A DNA stretch of 16,765 nt, from assembly GCA_016209865.1 (NCBI GenBank), contig JACQVL010000158.1, positions 1 to 16,765 of the forward strand. The letters are read 5' to 3'. The translations under genes were made by a program, and so were the position numbers. The DNA is from Candidatus Latescibacterota bacterium. GTDB lineage: Bacteria; JAAXHH01; JACQVL01. Positions 6,541 to 13,088 of this stretch are shown here, piece after piece; the stretch's first letter is position 1; each line of letters opens with the position of its first letter. The notes under the pieces are model-generated. The model did no database searches. It saw only the letters and a list, made by a program, of their open reading frames with translations, and was not told where the DNA came from.

Positions 6541-7645
6541 ACGGTTGTCGCTCATCCACGGGGAGGTGCGTCTTCCGGCGTTCATGCCAGACGCGACATC
6601 CGGGATGGTTCATGCGGTGGATGCGTCCGACCTGGAGCACGCGGGGGTGGAGGCCCTGGTCATGAACGTGTTCCATCTGATGCAGAAGCCGGGGTCTTCC
6701 ACGATTCAGGCGCTGGGCGGGTTGCACGCAATGACGGCCTGGCCGCGCCCGATCATCACGGATTCCGGGGGGTTCCAGGTGTATTCGCTCATCCGGCAGA
6801 ACCCCAAACTGGGCGGCCTGAGCGACCAGGGGGTGCGTTTTCAGCCGGAACACGCGGGGCGACGATTCCTCCTGACCCCGGAAAAGAGCGTGCAGCTCCA
6901 GGTTGCGTACGGAGCGGATGTGGTGATGTGCCTGGATGATTGCACTCACGTGGACGATCCGTTCGCCGAACAACGCGTCTCGGTCGAACGCACGATCCGA
7001 TGGGCCAGACGCTGCAAAGCGGAGTTTGAACGGCAGGGAGCACAACGGGGATGGACGGAGGGACGCCGTCCTCTGGTGTTTGGGGTCGTGCAAGGCGGGG
7101 GAGACAAGGCGCTCCGGGGGGATTGTGCCGCCACGCTCCTGGAGATCGGGTTTGACGGGTTCGGGTATGGCGGATGGCCGCTCAATAACCGGGGAGAGTT
7201 GTTGGATGAGATGCTCGCCGTGACGCGCTCGTTCATCCCCCCGGCGTTCCCGATGCATGCCCTGGGCGTAGGCCATCCGGAGAACGTGCTGGCGTGCGCC
7301 CGGCTGGGCTACGACCTGTTCGACAGCGCCCTCCCCACCCGGGACGCGCGGCATGGCCGTCTCTATGTCTACACATCCGACCCGACGAAACCCGATTTTC
7401 GTTTACAGGGCGAATGGTCTGCCTGTCTGTATATCCACGACAAGAAGCATATCAAGACGAAGACTCCCCTCTCGCCCGGCTGTGACTGTCACACCTGTTC
7501 GACGTACACGATCGGGTATTTACACCATCTTGCGAAGAGTGACGAGTCTCTCTTCTGCCGCCTGGCCACGATCCACAACGTCCGGTTCATGATGCGTCTG
7601 ATAGGATTGATCGCGCAACACAGAACGATGAATGATGAACGATGA
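6530..7645 (+). CDS. tgt: Divergent tRNA-guanine transglycosylase family protein
   Basis: 371 residues, normal for TGT enzymes, which exchange a tRNA guanine (G34 in bacteria) for a 7-deazaguanine base. The start overlaps rsm[22 protein letters not shown] matches the family opening. Present are D78 in DSGGFQV, D136/D137 in LDDCT, GVVQGG (185-190), GVGHPEN, and nucleophile region [13 protein letters not shown] with D265. The zinc site is complete: C318, C320, C323 and H349 in TIHN, with the same Cys-to-His spacing as the E. coli enzyme. Unusually, the base-recognition loop, GGLAVGE in bacterial enzymes, reads FGYGGWPL (211-218), so the base inserted may differ from preQ1. No queuosine-biosynthesis genes are in the window. 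It overlaps the next methyltransferase gene at its 3' end. Confidence 0.88.
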   Translation: MPPKRLSLIHGEVRLPAFMPDATSGMVHAVDASDLEHAGVEALVMNVFHLMQKPGSSTIQALGGLHAMTAWPRPIITDSGGFQVYSLIRQNPKLGGLSDQGVRFQPEHAGRRFLLTPEKSVQLQVAYGADVVMCLDDCTHVDDPFAEQRVSVERTIRWARRCKAEFERQGAQRGWTEGRRPLVFGVVQGGGDKALRGDCAATLLEIGFDGFGYGGWPLNNRGELLDEMLAVTRSFIPPAFPMHALGVGHPENVLACARLGYDLFDSALPTRDARHGRLYVYTSDPTKPDFRLQGEWSACLYIHDKKHIKTKTPLSPGCDCHTCSTYTIGYLHHLAKSDESLFCRLATIHNVRFMMRLIGLIAQHRTMNDER

Positions 7646-8456
7646 ACGTAAAGACCTGGATCGCTTGGTGCAGGTTGTACTCGACAGTCCGAAGTATCGA
7701 GGCGTCAGCGAAGTAGTGGTCAGGCAGATCGGCCAGCGGGAACTGTCGGCGGGACGGAGTCTGAAACAGGCGATCAAGGCCACGAAGAACGTCCTGCACC
7801 AGATCACCGGCGCGTACCGGGACGTCGGCGGGCGGTACACGGAATGGAGCCACGCGCTCACGGCGGCGCAGACTGGGGGAATGGAGTGTTTCCGAGCCGC
7901 CTGTACCCGGATTCTCCGCAGCCATGCCTCGACCCGTGAACGCCTCAGCCTGCTGCCTGAGTTCTACACCAGGACGTTCGCCGCTCTCCCGCCGATCCGG
8001 TCGGTCCTCGACATCGCCTGCGGCCTCAACCCGTTGACCATCCCCTGGATGAACCTTGATCGAGAGGTGCGCTACGAGGCGTACGACATCGATACCGGCC
8101 TCGGCACGTTCCTCAGCCGATTCTTCCAGATCGCCGGAATCCGCGGGACCGCGCACGTGTGCGATGTCACCATCGCTCCACCCACCCAGCGAGCCGACCT
8201 CGCCCTTATCCTGAAAGCCCTGCCGACGCTCGAACACCTCCACAAGACCGCCGGCCTCTCCCTCCTCCGGTCGCTCAACGTCGACGCCATCCTGGTCTCC
8301 TTTCCCGTCCAGAGCCTCGGCGGAAGAGAGAAGGGGATGCGACACCATTACGCCACACGATGGCTCGCCAGTGTCCAGACCGAACCCTGGTCGGTCACGC
8401 GGTTCGATTTTGCGACGGAGCTGGTGTTCCTGGTCGAGAAGCGCGAGCCAGAATAG
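7635..8456 (+). CDS. 16S rRNA m7G1405 methyltransferase homologue (FmrO/Arm/Rmt family)
   Basis: 273 residues from ATG 7635 (7632 is equally possible), overlapping the TGT gene. The match to the aminoglycoside-resistance methyltransferases that add a methyl to N7 of 16S G1405 is good along the whole length: SPKYRGVSEVVV (18-29), an Arm/Rmt-like LHQITGAY segment (54-61), HASTRERL (97-104), SAM motif VLDIACGLNPL (124-134), DID (151-153), ADLALILKALPTLE (187-200) and the family signature SFPVQSLGGREKGM (222-235). Producers of gentamicin-type drugs carry FmrO-type enzymes, and plasmid forms include ArmA and RmtB. Here it is operonic with rRNA and tRNA modification genes, with no transposase or resistance genes nearby, so a housekeeping or intrinsic role is likely. 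Activity and resistance are inferred by homology, not shown. Confidence 0.88.
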   Translation: MNDERKDLDRLVQVVLDSPKYRGVSEVVVRQIGQRELSAGRSLKQAIKATKNVLHQITGAYRDVGGRYTEWSHALTAAQTGGMECFRAACTRILRSHASTRERLSLLPEFYTRTFAALPPIRSVLDIACGLNPLTIPWMNLDREVRYEAYDIDTGLGTFLSRFFQIAGIRGTAHVCDVTIAPPTQRADLALILKALPTLEHLHKTAGLSLLRSLNVDAILVSFPVQSLGGREKGMRHHYATRWLASVQTEPWSVTRFDFATELVFLVEKREPE

Positions 8457-8461
8457 TTATG

Positions 8462-8587
8462 CACCACAAAGACACAAAGGACACAAAGAGAATAACCCAA
8501 CTCTTGCTCTCCATTCTGTCATGCCCGCGAAAGCGGGAATCCAGTCATTGTGAGCCTTCTTTGTGTGCTTCGTGTCTTTGTGGTGAA
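8462..8587. repeat. CACCACAAAG inverted-arm repeat, copy 2, with a nested palindromic repeat
   Basis: Left arm 8462-8490 and right arm 8559-8587 are inverted copies of the element at 300-381. Here the spacer is 68 bases instead of 24. Most of the extra length is a different element around 8512-8550 (separate entry). The right arm reads through the last 14 codons of the minus-strand mobA-like gene. The whole block lies between the converging rRNA methyltransferase and mobA genes and could fold into a long hairpin, but no T-run marks a terminator. Confidence 0.85.
8512..8550. repeat. Nested palindromic repeat (ATGCCC-N8-GGGAAT)
   Basis: The core ATGCCCGCGAAAGCGGGAAT (8521-8540) has a CCCGC/GCGGG stem closed by a GAAA tetraloop, flanked by ATTCTGTC and CCAGTCATT, which extend the imperfect symmetry. 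The ATTCCC-N8-GGGAAT layout is like the dRS3-type elements of Neisseria, differing at one base; this is resemblance, not proof of common origin. The element sits inside the spacer of the surrounding repeat, so it probably entered later. Its right flank (TCA at 8545-8547) supplies the mobA stop codon. Confidence 0.7.
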
Positions 8588-9165
8588 GATTCCTCCTCCA
8601 GCATCTTCAACGCTTCCGCGTACTCGTCCGGGGTGTTCACGTTGAACAATGCCCGACGGTCGAACAACGGCGTGTCTTCCGGGCGGACGGGCCGGACGCG
8701 CACCCGGTCGAAAAACGACGCGATCTTCAACTGGCCGGCGTCCAGACTGGCGCTGATGGGGTCGAGACAGGATTTCGCATACACCGCGCACAGGGGTTCG
8801 TAGCCGTGCCCGGTCACCGGGACGACCACGTCATACCCGTCCGCGATGCCGACCAGGTACCGTAAGAATGCCGGGCGCACGAACGGCATATCGCAGGCGA
8901 CGAACACCCCTCGCTCTGAGGTCATCGACAGGATGCCCGTGTAGAGGCCTCCGAGGGCCCCACAGTCCGGTCGCACATCCCCGACCATCCGGAGACCGAG
9001 GAACGCATACTCGTCCGGGGTATTCGTGACGAGCAGGAGGTCATCGGCGACCTCTCGCATCGCCCGGACTAACCGCTCGATCAGCCGTTCTCCACGAAAT
9101 GCGCTCAGCGCTTTATTCGACCCGAATCGGCGGCTTCTGCCCCCGGCCAGGATCACGCCCGTCAT
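8545..9165 (-). CDS. mobA: MobA-like nucleotidyltransferase (molybdenum cofactor guanylyltransferase)
   Basis: 206 residues from ATG at 9165, chosen because MTGVILAGGRSRRFGSNKAL is the canonical first strand and nucleotide loop. The open frame continues upstream, but only through repeat DNA. MobA joins GMP to molybdopterin to make the dinucleotide cofactor; the same fold serves related NTP transferases. Visible are LAGGRSRRFG (6-15) with K18, GALGGLYTG (69-77), and the metal-binding Asp D92 in ACDMPFV, plus VNTPDEY near the end (176-182). The last residues, from about 193, are encoded by the dispersed repeat (SPQRHEAHKEGSQ) and the stop codon lies in the nested element, so the natural C-terminus has been replaced or extended. 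The ribosome-binding site GAGGGG also lies in a repeat. No other molybdopterin genes are visible, so the specific substrate is moderately sure. Confidence 0.85.
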   Translation of the reverse strand: MTGVILAGGRSRRFGSNKALSAFRGERLIERLVRAMREVADDLLLVTNTPDEYAFLGLRMVGDVRPDCGALGGLYTGILSMTSERGVFVACDMPFVRPAFLRYLVGIADGYDVVVPVTGHGYEPLCAVYAKSCLDPISASLDAGQLKIASFFDRVRVRPVRPEDTPLFDRRALFNVNTPDEYAEALKMLEEESSPQRHEAHKEGSQ

Positions 9166-9168
9166 CAG

Positions 9169-9285
9169 CCCCTCACTATCCCCTGGCCCCTTCCTCTCCC
9201 ACGATGGGGAGAGGAAGGGGAATGGATGATGAATCATACCTTGCTCCCCTCTCCCCGCAGTGGGAGAGGGGCCGGGGGTGAGGGG
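9169..9285. repeat. GC-rich double-hairpin intergenic repeat
   Basis: Two strong stems occur: a 14-bp stem 9187-9200 / 9207-9220 (CCCCTTCCTCTCCC and complement) around a 6-base loop, and a 10-bp stem 9246-9255 / 9262-9271 (CCCCTCTCCC and complement). The outer ends also pair: CCCCTCAC at 9169-9176 with GTGAGGGG at 9278-9285, so the block is one large inverted repeat. Elements of this CCCTCACCCC...CCCTCTCCC style are common in unrelated bacterial genomes. It lies between the divergent mobA and TPR genes and contributes the mobA ribosome-binding site. Confidence 0.85.
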
Positions 9286-9318
9286 TTCGACATGAACCAA
9301 TCTCACCCAGTTTCAATC

Positions 9319-9347
9319 TTGACAGGTCAGGATGGTTGATATATATT
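9319..9347 (+). promoter_or_regulatory. Near-consensus sigma-70 promoter for the TPR gene
   Basis: TTGACA (9319-9324, six of six), a 17-base spacer, then TATATT (9342-9347, five of six). Transcription would start near 9354, leaving about 68 bases of leader before the ATG at 9422. This is the clearest promoter in the window. It rules out translation from the in-frame ATG at 9332, which lies inside the promoter. Confidence 0.75.
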
Positions 9348-9421
9348 ATAGACGTGCTGTCGGTCATCCTCTACGGTATCCAGAATACGGATCATCCGGT
9401 CGTGGAGACAGACTACCTTCG

Positions 9422-10177
9422 ATGTGGTTCTGGACGCACAAACTCAAGACTCTCCTTGCGCGTCAAGAGTACGACACCATCATCCAACTCTGCTTCGAAC
9501 GGTTGCGGCACCAGCCGCCTGAATACTGGACCCTCCGGGCGCTGGGCCTGAGCCTGATGAGCGTCGGCAGGACGAGCGAAGCGTTCGAGTGGTTCACCCG
9601 GTGTCTCAAGCACTACCCGCGCAAGGTGGCAGTCCGCTATGACCTCGGCCTGATCTACATGCAACAAGAGTGCTACAGTCAGGCCCGCGATCATATGATG
9701 GCCGCGCTCGAAGGCGGGTACCGGAGCGAACCCCTCTTTCTCGACCTCGGCCGGGTGTACTATTACTTAGGAGAATTTGAGAAAGCGACGAACTGTTTCC
9801 GTGAGGTGATCCGGCGACGCCCGAAGCATGCGGACGCCTACCATTTCATCGGCCTGGTGTACAAGCGCCGGGCGATGTACGATGAAGCGATTCTCGCGTA
9901 CAAGCAGGCGATCCGATGGGGCGGAGAGACGGTCGACAAGCGGACAAGCCTGGCGGAAATCTACAAGCGCCAAGAGAAATGGACGGATGCCATCGCGGAA
10001 TACCGGCGGGTGCTTGAGCTCGACAGGACGAATTTTGCCGCCCACTACGCTCTGGGTTCGATTTACGAAATCCTCGGTGAAAACTCCCGCGCGATCGACG
10101 AATTCCTCAAAGCCTACCGGATCGATTCCGGGGATGAACGCACCCGGCAGAAGCTGGAACGGCTGTTAATCAGTTAA
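9422..10177 (+). CDS. Tetratricopeptide-repeat protein
   Basis: 251 residues from ATG 9422 (MWFWTHKLKTLL). The frame is open to 9332, but that would begin inside the promoter. GGAG at 9404-9407 is somewhat far for a ribosome-binding site, so the start is moderately sure. From about residue 36 to 239 there are roughly six 34-residue TPR units, with recurrent patterns such as AVRYDLGLIYMQQECYSQA, PLFLDLGRVYYYLGEFEKA and AAHYALGSIYEILGENSRA. TPR units make protein-binding solenoids. There is no signal peptide (the first residues carry few hydrophobics), so it is probably cytosolic. It stands alone with its own promoter and ends 16 bases from the converging M50 peptidase gene. Partner unknown. 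Confidence 0.9.
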   Translation: MWFWTHKLKTLLARQEYDTIIQLCFERLRHQPPEYWTLRALGLSLMSVGRTSEAFEWFTRCLKHYPRKVAVRYDLGLIYMQQECYSQARDHMMAALEGGYRSEPLFLDLGRVYYYLGEFEKATNCFREVIRRRPKHADAYHFIGLVYKRRAMYDEAILAYKQAIRWGGETVDKRTSLAEIYKRQEKWTDAIAEYRRVLELDRTNFAAHYALGSIYEILGENSRAIDEFLKAYRIDSGDERTRQKLERLLIS

Positions 10178-10193
10178 TCCCTTCCTTGCCTTC

Positions 10194-11159
10194 TCACGGC
10201 ATCATAATCTTGAACGGTACAGGAATAAAGCTCAGGATGAGGATGAGGAGTGCCGTCAGTCCGAGCATCTTTCGACTGAAGTCGAGCGGGGTCACATCAT
10301 CGAGCGGCGGGGGATGGCGCAGGGTCATCCCCAGGACGATGATGAGCGCGCCCCACACATACCATCCCGTGTACGACAGGCCGAGATACGCTAAGAGCGC
10401 CAGGCAGGCGACGGCAAACCCCAGTCGAACCCGCTGGCTGACCGGCGAGCCTCCTAAGAAGGCATACAGAATGTGGCCGCCGTCGAGCTGGCCGACGGGG
10501 ATCAGGTTCATCATCGTGACGAGAAACCCAAACCATCCCGCGAACGCGACGGGATGGATAAACACGTCGTACCCCTCCGGCAGCGGGCCTTTGATCAGGT
10601 ACGTCAACAGCTTCAGAATCAGCGGTTCTCCCAGTGACACGTACGCGCTGCGCATCGTCCCGACGGGCATCACGCGGGAGAGACTCACCCCGATCGCGGT
10701 GATGGGGACGGCGATGAGGAACCCGGCGATCGGCCCGGCCGCGCCGATGTCCATCAACGCCCGACGGCTCGGATACGGGGAACGAGTCACGATCACCGCT
10801 CCGAACGTCCCAGGGTTAAGGTCAAGGATAAACAACGGGGACGGGATAAAGTACGGAAGAGAGGTGGTCACCCCATGCCGCCTGGACATCACGTAATGGC
10901 CCATCTCGTGAGCGGTGAGGATGGCCAGGATGGAGAACGAGAACGGAATCCCGGTCACCAGGAGCACCGGGTTCTTGATGAGCCGCTCCACACCGACGGA
11001 CTGAATCGCCCCTGCCACGAGGGTCGTGAGCACGGTGGCGATGAAGAGCACGAGGTGCCGGCGACGCTTCTGCTTTGGTGGAGCGTAGATCGGTGTCGCA
11101 TCCATCCAGCGTCCCCGTCCGTTGCCGTGGGGCAGTGGCCGCCAAGAAGAATCGCTCAT
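10194..11159 (-). CDS. Site-2-protease family (M50) membrane zinc metallopeptidase
   Basis: 321 residues. GGAGGAA lies about 11 bases upstream of the ATG. A basic, soluble N-terminus (to about 34) precedes several membrane helices. The HExxH zinc motif is H84-E85-x-x-H88 (TAHEMGH) inside a membrane segment, and D226 in NLIPVGQLDGGH gives the third ligand, as in S2P-type intramembrane proteases. Between them lie a conserved-looking FGAVI (119-123) and GAAGPIAGF (139-147). Such enzymes cut membrane-bound substrates, often releasing regulators or clearing signal peptides. It has no PDZ domain, unlike RseP. It is the last gene of the minus-strand run, 21 bases after the second PorV-like gene, so it may be cotranscribed with the outer-membrane proteins. 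Substrate unknown. Confidence 0.92.
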   Translation of the reverse strand: MSDSSWRPLPHGNGRGRWMDATPIYAPPKQKRRRHLVLFIATVLTTLVAGAIQSVGVERLIKNPVLLVTGIPFSFSILAILTAHEMGHYVMSRRHGVTTSLPYFIPSPLFILDLNPGTFGAVIVTRSPYPSRRALMDIGAAGPIAGFLIAVPITAIGVSLSRVMPVGTMRSAYVSLGEPLILKLLTYLIKGPLPEGYDVFIHPVAFAGWFGFLVTMMNLIPVGQLDGGHILYAFLGGSPVSQRVRLGFAVACLALLAYLGLSYTGWYVWGALIIVLGMTLRHPPPLDDVTPLDFSRKMLGLTALLILILSFIPVPFKIMMP

Positions 11160-11180
11160 AAAGGTGGTGTTCCTCCGCGT

Positions 11181-12092
11181 TTACAACCTGACTCCCAACG
11201 CGAACCGATGGGTAGTCCCCAGTCCTGCGTTGAACGGGACGAACGCGTAGTCCAGTCGATACCGCCGGAGCCGGACTCCAAGCCCGGCTGCCAGGCCCGC
11301 CTCATCCTGCCGGAGCTGATAGCCGAGCAGGACGGAGACCCGTTCCTGGTAGGTGTACGCTCCTCCGATACTCAGCCGCACCGGCTCGTCCCGCCGTTTA
11401 CTCACGTCGGCGGTGACGAGCGCTCGCCGTTGGAGCAAGGGGGATGAAGGAACGTACCCGACGCCGATACGTACCTCGCGGGGCAGCGCAAACGATTCCT
11501 GGACGAATGTGATCCGCGGCCCGACGTTCCGGATGCTCCCGCCGACGATCATGCCTTCATACGGGGTCTTGTACTGGACCCCCAGGTCGAAGGCCACCCC
11601 GGATGCGGTCTCGAACAGGATCTTCTCGTACACCCCCTTCGCGGTGATGCCCATGCTGATTCGCTCACCGATCTGGCGTGCGTACGATCCCGTCAGGACC
11701 GCGTCGTACGTGCTGAACGTCGCTAACGGTTGTTCGGTGGGAATGTCCGTCCGGCGTTCCAGTCCGTCGACCGTCAGGAGGATGATCCCCAGGCCGGCGG
11801 CGGATGTTCCCGTACTGACGACCGCGCCGACGAATTCGTGCGTGATGCCCTGGAACCACTGGGTGTGGATGATGGTCAGGTCGGTCCCAGTCACCCCGGT
11901 CATCCCGGCCGGGTTCCAGTACAGCGCCGTGGCGTCGTTGGCCACCGCCGTGTAGGCCTCGCCCAGTCCCGCCGCTCGCGCCCCGACGCCCAGTTTTAAG
12001 AACGAGAGCCCCGTCCGGCCAGGACGAGCCTCGCTCTGGCCGGCCGTCGCGCACACCAGAGTACAGAGCAACAGGAACACGCTTCTCTTCAT
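11181..12092 (-). CDS. PorV/PorQ-family outer-membrane protein (second of a tandem pair)
   Basis: 303 residues from ATG 12092, which uses the last base of the preceding gene's TAA (TAATG), indicating translational coupling. A signal peptide is visible (MKRSVFLLLCTLVCATAGQSEA). The mature start SFLKLGVGARAAGLGEAYTAVANDATALYWNPAGM is the PorV/PorQ signature, a FadL-like beta barrel, and many alternating strands follow, ending with a barrel-type last strand (HRFALGVRL). PorV carries type IX secretion cargo to the attachment machinery in Bacteroidetes; members elsewhere are less well known. It shares the first-strand motif with the preceding gene but is otherwise diverged, so the two are old paralogues. 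Family assignment is firm; function is inference. Confidence 0.88.
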   Translation of the reverse strand: MKRSVFLLLCTLVCATAGQSEARPGRTGLSFLKLGVGARAAGLGEAYTAVANDATALYWNPAGMTGVTGTDLTIIHTQWFQGITHEFVGAVVSTGTSAAGLGIILLTVDGLERRTDIPTEQPLATFSTYDAVLTGSYARQIGERISMGITAKGVYEKILFETASGVAFDLGVQYKTPYEGMIVGGSIRNVGPRITFVQESFALPREVRIGVGYVPSSPLLQRRALVTADVSKRRDEPVRLSIGGAYTYQERVSVLLGYQLRQDEAGLAAGLGVRLRRYRLDYAFVPFNAGLGTTHRFALGVRL

Positions 12093-12991
12093 TAAAACCC
12101 AAACTCCCACTCGAACGCATGTGTCTCATGCAGTCCGATCCGGTCCATCAGAAAGACATAGTTGAACCGGATTCGCGTCGATTTCACGGCCGTGATGAAC
12201 CCGGCGCCGGCCGCCCATTGTCCGTCGTTCAGTCCGGTCCGGGCGATGACTCCGCCCGGCAGGCCGACCTCCGCGCCCGCTCGAAACGCCGTCTCGCGCC
12301 GCTGGGCTTTCTCGACATCCGTCGCAATCAGGACGCGGTTCTGGAACGCCCGGTACGACGCGCCAACCGTGAGGGATCGAGGGAACGTCTCCCGCCGGCG
12401 GACGTTCTGATCGAACAACCCGGCCGTATTCCAGGTGATCCGTGTCCCGATGTCCCGGAACTGCAGTCCGAGCGACAGCGGCTCGACGGGCCGGACGAGT
12501 ACGCCGATGTCTCCCCCGAACCCTTTGGCGGTCTGCCCGGCCAGCCGGTTGTACAGGAACTTCATGCTGAGACCCGCAGAGATTCGCCGGCTGAACTGCG
12601 GGCTGAACGAGAAGAACACCGCGTTCTCAGAATCCGTGAGCATCCCGGTCGGCTGGCCGTTCAGGTCGCGGCCGTCGATCCCGTCCACCCCCACGTTCAC
12701 CCAGGCAAACCCGACCCCACCGCCCGGCTCTAACCCCTGAGTGTAGGCCAGGACGAACTGGCGCCGGTCGAGTCCCATCCTCCGGTACATCATCTCCGCC
12801 CAGTGGCGCTGGATGCGTGCGACCCCGGCCGGGTTCCAGTAGACCGCCGCCCCGTCGTCCGCCACCGCCGTGTACGCTCCGCCCAGACCGAGCGCCCGTG
12901 TGCCCAGACCCAGCCGCAGGAACGCGCCGCTCCCACCCCCATCCTGCCCACTCGCACGCTGCGGGCTGAATAACATGAAAATCCAGAACAC
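12092..12991 (-). CDS. PorV/PorQ-family outer-membrane protein (first of a tandem pair)
   Basis: About 299 residues if translation begins at GTG 12991 (MFWIFMLFSPQRASG, a short hydrophobic signal). ATG at 12976 would leave almost no signal peptide. Neither start has a convincing ribosome-binding site, and the frame stays open upstream through a GTGACGA array and a GGGGTCA array to 13270, so the start is uncertain. The mature region opens GAFLRLGLGTRALGLGGAYTAVADDGAAVYWNPAG, the family signature, and barrel strands follow to a Phe-terminated last strand (FEWEFGF), good for outer-membrane assembly. It lies between a secreted protein with a type-IX-like C-terminal domain and a second PorV-like gene. 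The array abuts the proposed GTG, so unit gain or loss could affect expression. Confidence 0.82.
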   Translation of the reverse strand: MFWIFMLFSPQRASGQDGGGSGAFLRLGLGTRALGLGGAYTAVADDGAAVYWNPAGVARIQRHWAEMMYRRMGLDRRQFVLAYTQGLEPGGGVGFAWVNVGVDGIDGRDLNGQPTGMLTDSENAVFFSFSPQFSRRISAGLSMKFLYNRLAGQTAKGFGGDIGVLVRPVEPLSLGLQFRDIGTRITWNTAGLFDQNVRRRETFPRSLTVGASYRAFQNRVLIATDVEKAQRRETAFRAGAEVGLPGGVIARTGLNDGQWAAGAGFITAVKSTRIRFNYVFLMDRIGLHETHAFEWEFGF

Positions 12992-12992
12992 A

Positions 12993-13020
12993 GTGACGAG
13001 TGACGAGTGACGAGTGACGA
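12993..13020 (+). repeat. GTGACGA heptamer array, four perfect units
   Basis: Four identical GTGACGA units in unbroken register, directly upstream (on the minus strand) of the proposed start of the first PorV-like gene. A unit is 7 bases, so gain or loss of one changes the reading frame of anything translated through it. Confidence 0.9.
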
Positions 13021-13062
13021 ATAAAGATCGACAACCAGCCTCTCTGCCGGGTTCGCTTTTAC

Positions 13063-13083
13063 TGACCCCTGACCCCTGACCCC
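13063..13083 (+). repeat. TGACCCC heptamer array, three perfect units
   Basis: TGACCCC three times, then TGCC. Period 7, like the neighbouring GTGACGA array, but a different unit. It lies five bases beyond the stop of the Asp-box protein gene, in the 97-base gap before the PorV-like gene. Confidence 0.9.
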
Positions 13084-13088
13084 TGCCT

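Noticed and set aside
6530-7645. DpdA-type DNA deazaguanine transferase or archaeosine TGT
   Set aside because: The complete tRNA-TGT zinc site with bacterial spacing, no PUA domain, and no other dpd genes are visible; a tRNA-type enzyme is simpler.
7635-8456. Mobile resistance cassette carrying the Arm/Rmt-like gene
   Set aside because: No transposase, terminal repeats, integrase or second resistance gene; the gene overlaps the TGT gene and has similar composition.
9332-9421. Upstream ATG for the TPR protein
   Set aside because: It lies inside the promoter between the -35 and -10 elements, upstream of the expected transcript start.
10178-10193. Terminator between the convergent TPR and M50 genes
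   Set aside because: The 16-base gap has no stem and no T-run.
10186-10896. 236-codon plus-strand open frame opposite the M50 peptidase
   Set aside because: The minus strand has HExxH and LDGGH motifs and membrane helices; the plus frame has none and is low-complexity.
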